Below, in pieces: positions 32,271 to 34,148 of a DNA stretch of 34,148 bases. The notes under the pieces were generated by a model. That model ran no database searches and was not told the DNA's origin. It was given only the letters and a program-made list of their open reading frames with translations. Source of the stretch: Cyclobacterium xiamenense (lineage in GTDB: Bacteria > Bacteroidota > Bacteroidia > Cytophagales > Cyclobacteriaceae); assembly GCF_009467825.1 (NCBI RefSeq), contig NZ_WIOK01000044.1:1-34148 (forward strand). Reading direction: 5' to 3'. The position numbers and the translations under genes were made by a program. How positions within the stretch are numbered: the stretch's first letter is position 1; every line of letters begins with the position of its first letter.

Positions 32271-33995
32271 ATGCAATTACTGAACGAACAGGAGATAGAA
32301 CGAAGAAAAGACAGAGAGGCCTTACTACAGCTAGGTATTGACCCATACCCTGCCCTTTCTTACCCCATCAATGCCACCTCTGCAGATATCCATAAAAACT
32401 ACGAAAACCGAAAAAACGACTACAAGAACATCAGCATCGCCGGAAGACTCATGACCCGACGCATCATGGGTTCGGCCAGTTTTGCGGAGATTCAGGATAG
32501 CTACGGTCGGCTTCAAATCTATGTGCGGCGAGACGATATCTGCCCGGACGAAGATAAAACCCTCTACAATACCGTCTTTAAGAAATTGTTGGGTATCGGC
32601 GATTTTATCGGTCTCAAAGGATTTATTTTCACCACCCAAACCGGGGAAATTTCCCTGCACGTTCAGGAATTCACCTTGTTGTCCAAATCCATAAAACCGT
32701 TGCCCATCGTAAAAAGAGACGATGAGGGCAATGTATACGATGGCTTCACCGATCCCGAACTCCGGTACCGGCAGCGGTACGTGGACCTGATCGTCAATCC
32801 GGAGGTGAAATCAACCTTTGTCACCCGCTCCAAAGTTATCTCTTCCATGCGTAGGTATTTCGATGACCATGGCTGGCTGGAAGTCGAAACACCCATTCTG
32901 CAGCAGGTTCACGGAGGTGCGGCGGCCAAACCCTTTGATACCCACCACAACGCGCTGGATATCCCCTTATTTCTACGAATTGCCAACGAGCTCTACCTCA
33001 AACGACTGATCGTCGGGGGGTTCGAAGGGGTGTACGAAATCGGGAAAATGTTCCGGAATGAGGGCATGGACCGAACGCACAATCCGGAGTTTACTTCCAT
33101 GGAAATCTACGTGGCATACAAGGATTACGTGTGGATGATGGAGATGGTGGAAGAACTACTTGGGCAGATTGCCAGTAGCGTGCTGGGCTCCACACAAGCA
33201 AAAGTCGGGGAACACATCATCGAGTTTGCAGGCCCTTACAAACGCCTTTCCATGTTTGAGGCGATTCAGGAATACACGGGAATAGATGTCAGTACCCTGG
33301 ATGAGGCCGGTTTGCGAAAGGTCTGTGCAGCGTTGGGAATCGACGTGGACGACAGCATGGGAAAAGGGAAACTGATCGATGAAATCTTCGGTGAAAAAGT
33401 AGAAGACCACCTGATCCAGCCCACCTACATCACGGACTACCCGATCGAAATGACGCCTCTGGCTAAAAAGCACCGGGATAAGCCAGGTTTGGTGGAGCGC
33501 TTTGAGCTTTTTGTCAATGGAAAGGAAATCGCCAATGCCTACACCGAGCTGAACGATCCCATTGATCAGCGGGAGCGATTCGAAGAACAACTCAAACTGG
33601 CCGCAAGAGGTGACGACGAAGCCATGGCCATGGATGAAGATTTTCTCCGGGCCCTGGAGTACGGCATGCCGCCGACTTCCGGTCTGGGGATTGGAATCGA
33701 TCGGCTTTGCATGCTCCTAACCGATAAAAGTACCATTCAGGAGGTGTTGTTTTTCCCGCAAATGAAACCCGAAAAACGAGTGAAGGTGGCGACCGATGAG
33801 GACTTCATGGAGGCTGGTATCCCGGCGGCGCTGATTCCGGTTATCCGCGAATTGAACATTCATACGCTGGACCAGCTGCATACACAAAATCCCAGCAAGT
33901 TGTTTAACGATGTGTGCGGAAAACGAAAAAAATTAAAACTAAACGTTGCCAATCCCAGCAAGGAAGACGTGGAAAACTGGATCAATGGAAATTGA
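32271..33995 (+). CDS. lysS: Lysyl-tRNA synthetase, class II
   Basis: A 574-residue class IIb synthetase that charges tRNA-Lys. The N-terminal OB-fold anticodon-binding domain spans ~55-150 ([20 protein letters not shown]). The catalytic domain carries motif 1 around the [17 protein letters not shown] region, motif 2 [20 protein letters not shown] and motif 3 [12 protein letters not shown]. After FFPQMKPE there is a C-terminal tail of ~70 residues with a helix-hairpin-helix-like block ([20 protein letters not shown] ... [13 protein letters not shown]), typical of Bacteroidota LysS. A housekeeping gene, and a sign that this end is chromosomal backbone. A strong terminator follows. Confidence 0.97.
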   Translation: MQLLNEQEIERRKDREALLQLGIDPYPALSYPINATSADIHKNYENRKNDYKNISIAGRLMTRRIMGSASFAEIQDSYGRLQIYVRRDDICPDEDKTLYNTVFKKLLGIGDFIGLKGFIFTTQTGEISLHVQEFTLLSKSIKPLPIVKRDDEGNVYDGFTDPELRYRQRYVDLIVNPEVKSTFVTRSKVISSMRRYFDDHGWLEVETPILQQVHGGAAAKPFDTHHNALDIPLFLRIANELYLKRLIVGGFEGVYEIGKMFRNEGMDRTHNPEFTSMEIYVAYKDYVWMMEMVEELLGQIASSVLGSTQAKVGEHIIEFAGPYKRLSMFEAIQEYTGIDVSTLDEAGLRKVCAALGIDVDDSMGKGKLIDEIFGEKVEDHLIQPTYITDYPIEMTPLAKKHRDKPGLVERFELFVNGKEIANAYTELNDPIDQRERFEEQLKLAARGDDEAMAMDEDFLRALEYGMPPTSGLGIGIDRLCMLLTDKSTIQEVLFFPQMKPEKRVKVATDEDFMEAGIPAALIPVIRELNIHTLDQLHTQNPSKLFNDVCGKRKKLKLNVANPSKEDVENWINGN

Positions 33996-34005
33996 TTGAT
34001 TATAG

Positions 34006-34037
34006 GCCCGGAGCAAAAAACGCTCCGGGCTTTTCTT
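34006..34037 (+). terminator. Intrinsic terminator after lysS
   Basis: Perfect 9-bp stem GCCCGGAGC / GCTCCGGGC (34006-34014 and 34022-34030), A-rich 7-base loop, then TTTTCTT. It lies 11 bases after the lysS stop. Confidence 0.93.
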
Positions 34038-34078
34038 CTATTCTACCACGGGCTTCTTGGAAAATCCAATAAAATTTG

Positions 34079-34116
34079 ACCACGTAGGATGAAACTATAT
34101 CCTTCGTGGTTTTTTT
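34079..34116 (+). terminator. Second hairpin with T run near the right edge
   Basis: Stem ACCACGTAGGAT / ATCCTTCGTGGT (34079-34090 and 34099-34110) with one internal mismatch, then a run of seven T. It may back up the lysS terminator or serve a convergent gene beyond the edge. Confidence 0.75.
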
Positions 34117-34148
34117 ATGATTATTTGCTCTGATCGACAGTACAATTC

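Noticed and set aside
1-34148. CRISPR array, tRNA or rRNA genes
   Set aside because: No regularly spaced direct repeats with unique spacers, and no tRNA cloverleaf or rRNA segment was noticed by eye. The spaced sites at 475-618 are operator-like and only four, with no spacer character.

Overview
The window looks like a chromosomal piece from a member of the Bacteroidota. The evidence is three promoter -7 elements of the TAnnTTTG type, a 574-residue LysS with the C-terminal tail seen in that phylum, and several families I associate mainly with it (TRL-like, DUF6175-like and CsgG-like secreted proteins). I cannot name the genus. The right end (about 29-34 kb) reads as backbone: a six-hairpin glycosidase, a DUF3052-like protein, proline dehydrogenase and lysS. 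The left 14 kb is a visibly more AT-rich defence island. The middle (14.2-29 kb) is a patchwork of small accessory genes separated by gene-poor DNA.

Left island, 1-14148, all on the minus strand. The intact core is a five-gene unit with gaps or overlaps of only a few bases: a NERD-nuclease/Lhr-like helicase, a SNF2-type helicase with a PLD-like N-terminus, a DUF4391 protein, a type III methyltransferase (Mod) and a type III restriction subunit (Res). All visible catalytic motifs in the helicases, Mod and Res are present. I read it as a composite anti-phage system combining type III restriction-modification with DISARM-like helicases. Downstream lie relics of other defence loci: a C-terminal piece of a BREX PglX methyltransferase, a decayed coding stretch, and a HipB-like repressor whose HipA partner is reduced to its first ~14 recognisable residues. 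Four evenly spaced copies of an inverted repeat in front of the hipB-like gene look like its own operators.

Middle region, 14149-29061. Two 336-bp, ~96% identical leader sequences stand directly upstream of two sets of exported proteins: three small lipoproteins (TRL-like plus two unknowns), and a four-gene CsgG/LPP20-like/DUF6175/repeat-protein cluster likely to act at the outer membrane. Further on are a PP1/ApaH-type phosphatase, a two-domain retropepsin-like protease, a methyltransferase broken by an internal deletion, a tiny beta-flower-like repeat protein, an unusual soluble Clp-type AAA+/M41 peptidase fusion and an ATP12-like protein. Eight copies of the 10-bp palindrome GCAAGCTTGC occur only here and only between or at the edges of genes, most with a CGG-rich flank on one side. 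They seem to mark the joints between modules.

All calls come from reading motifs by eye. No database search was run, and family names for the poorly conserved proteins are marked as tentative.
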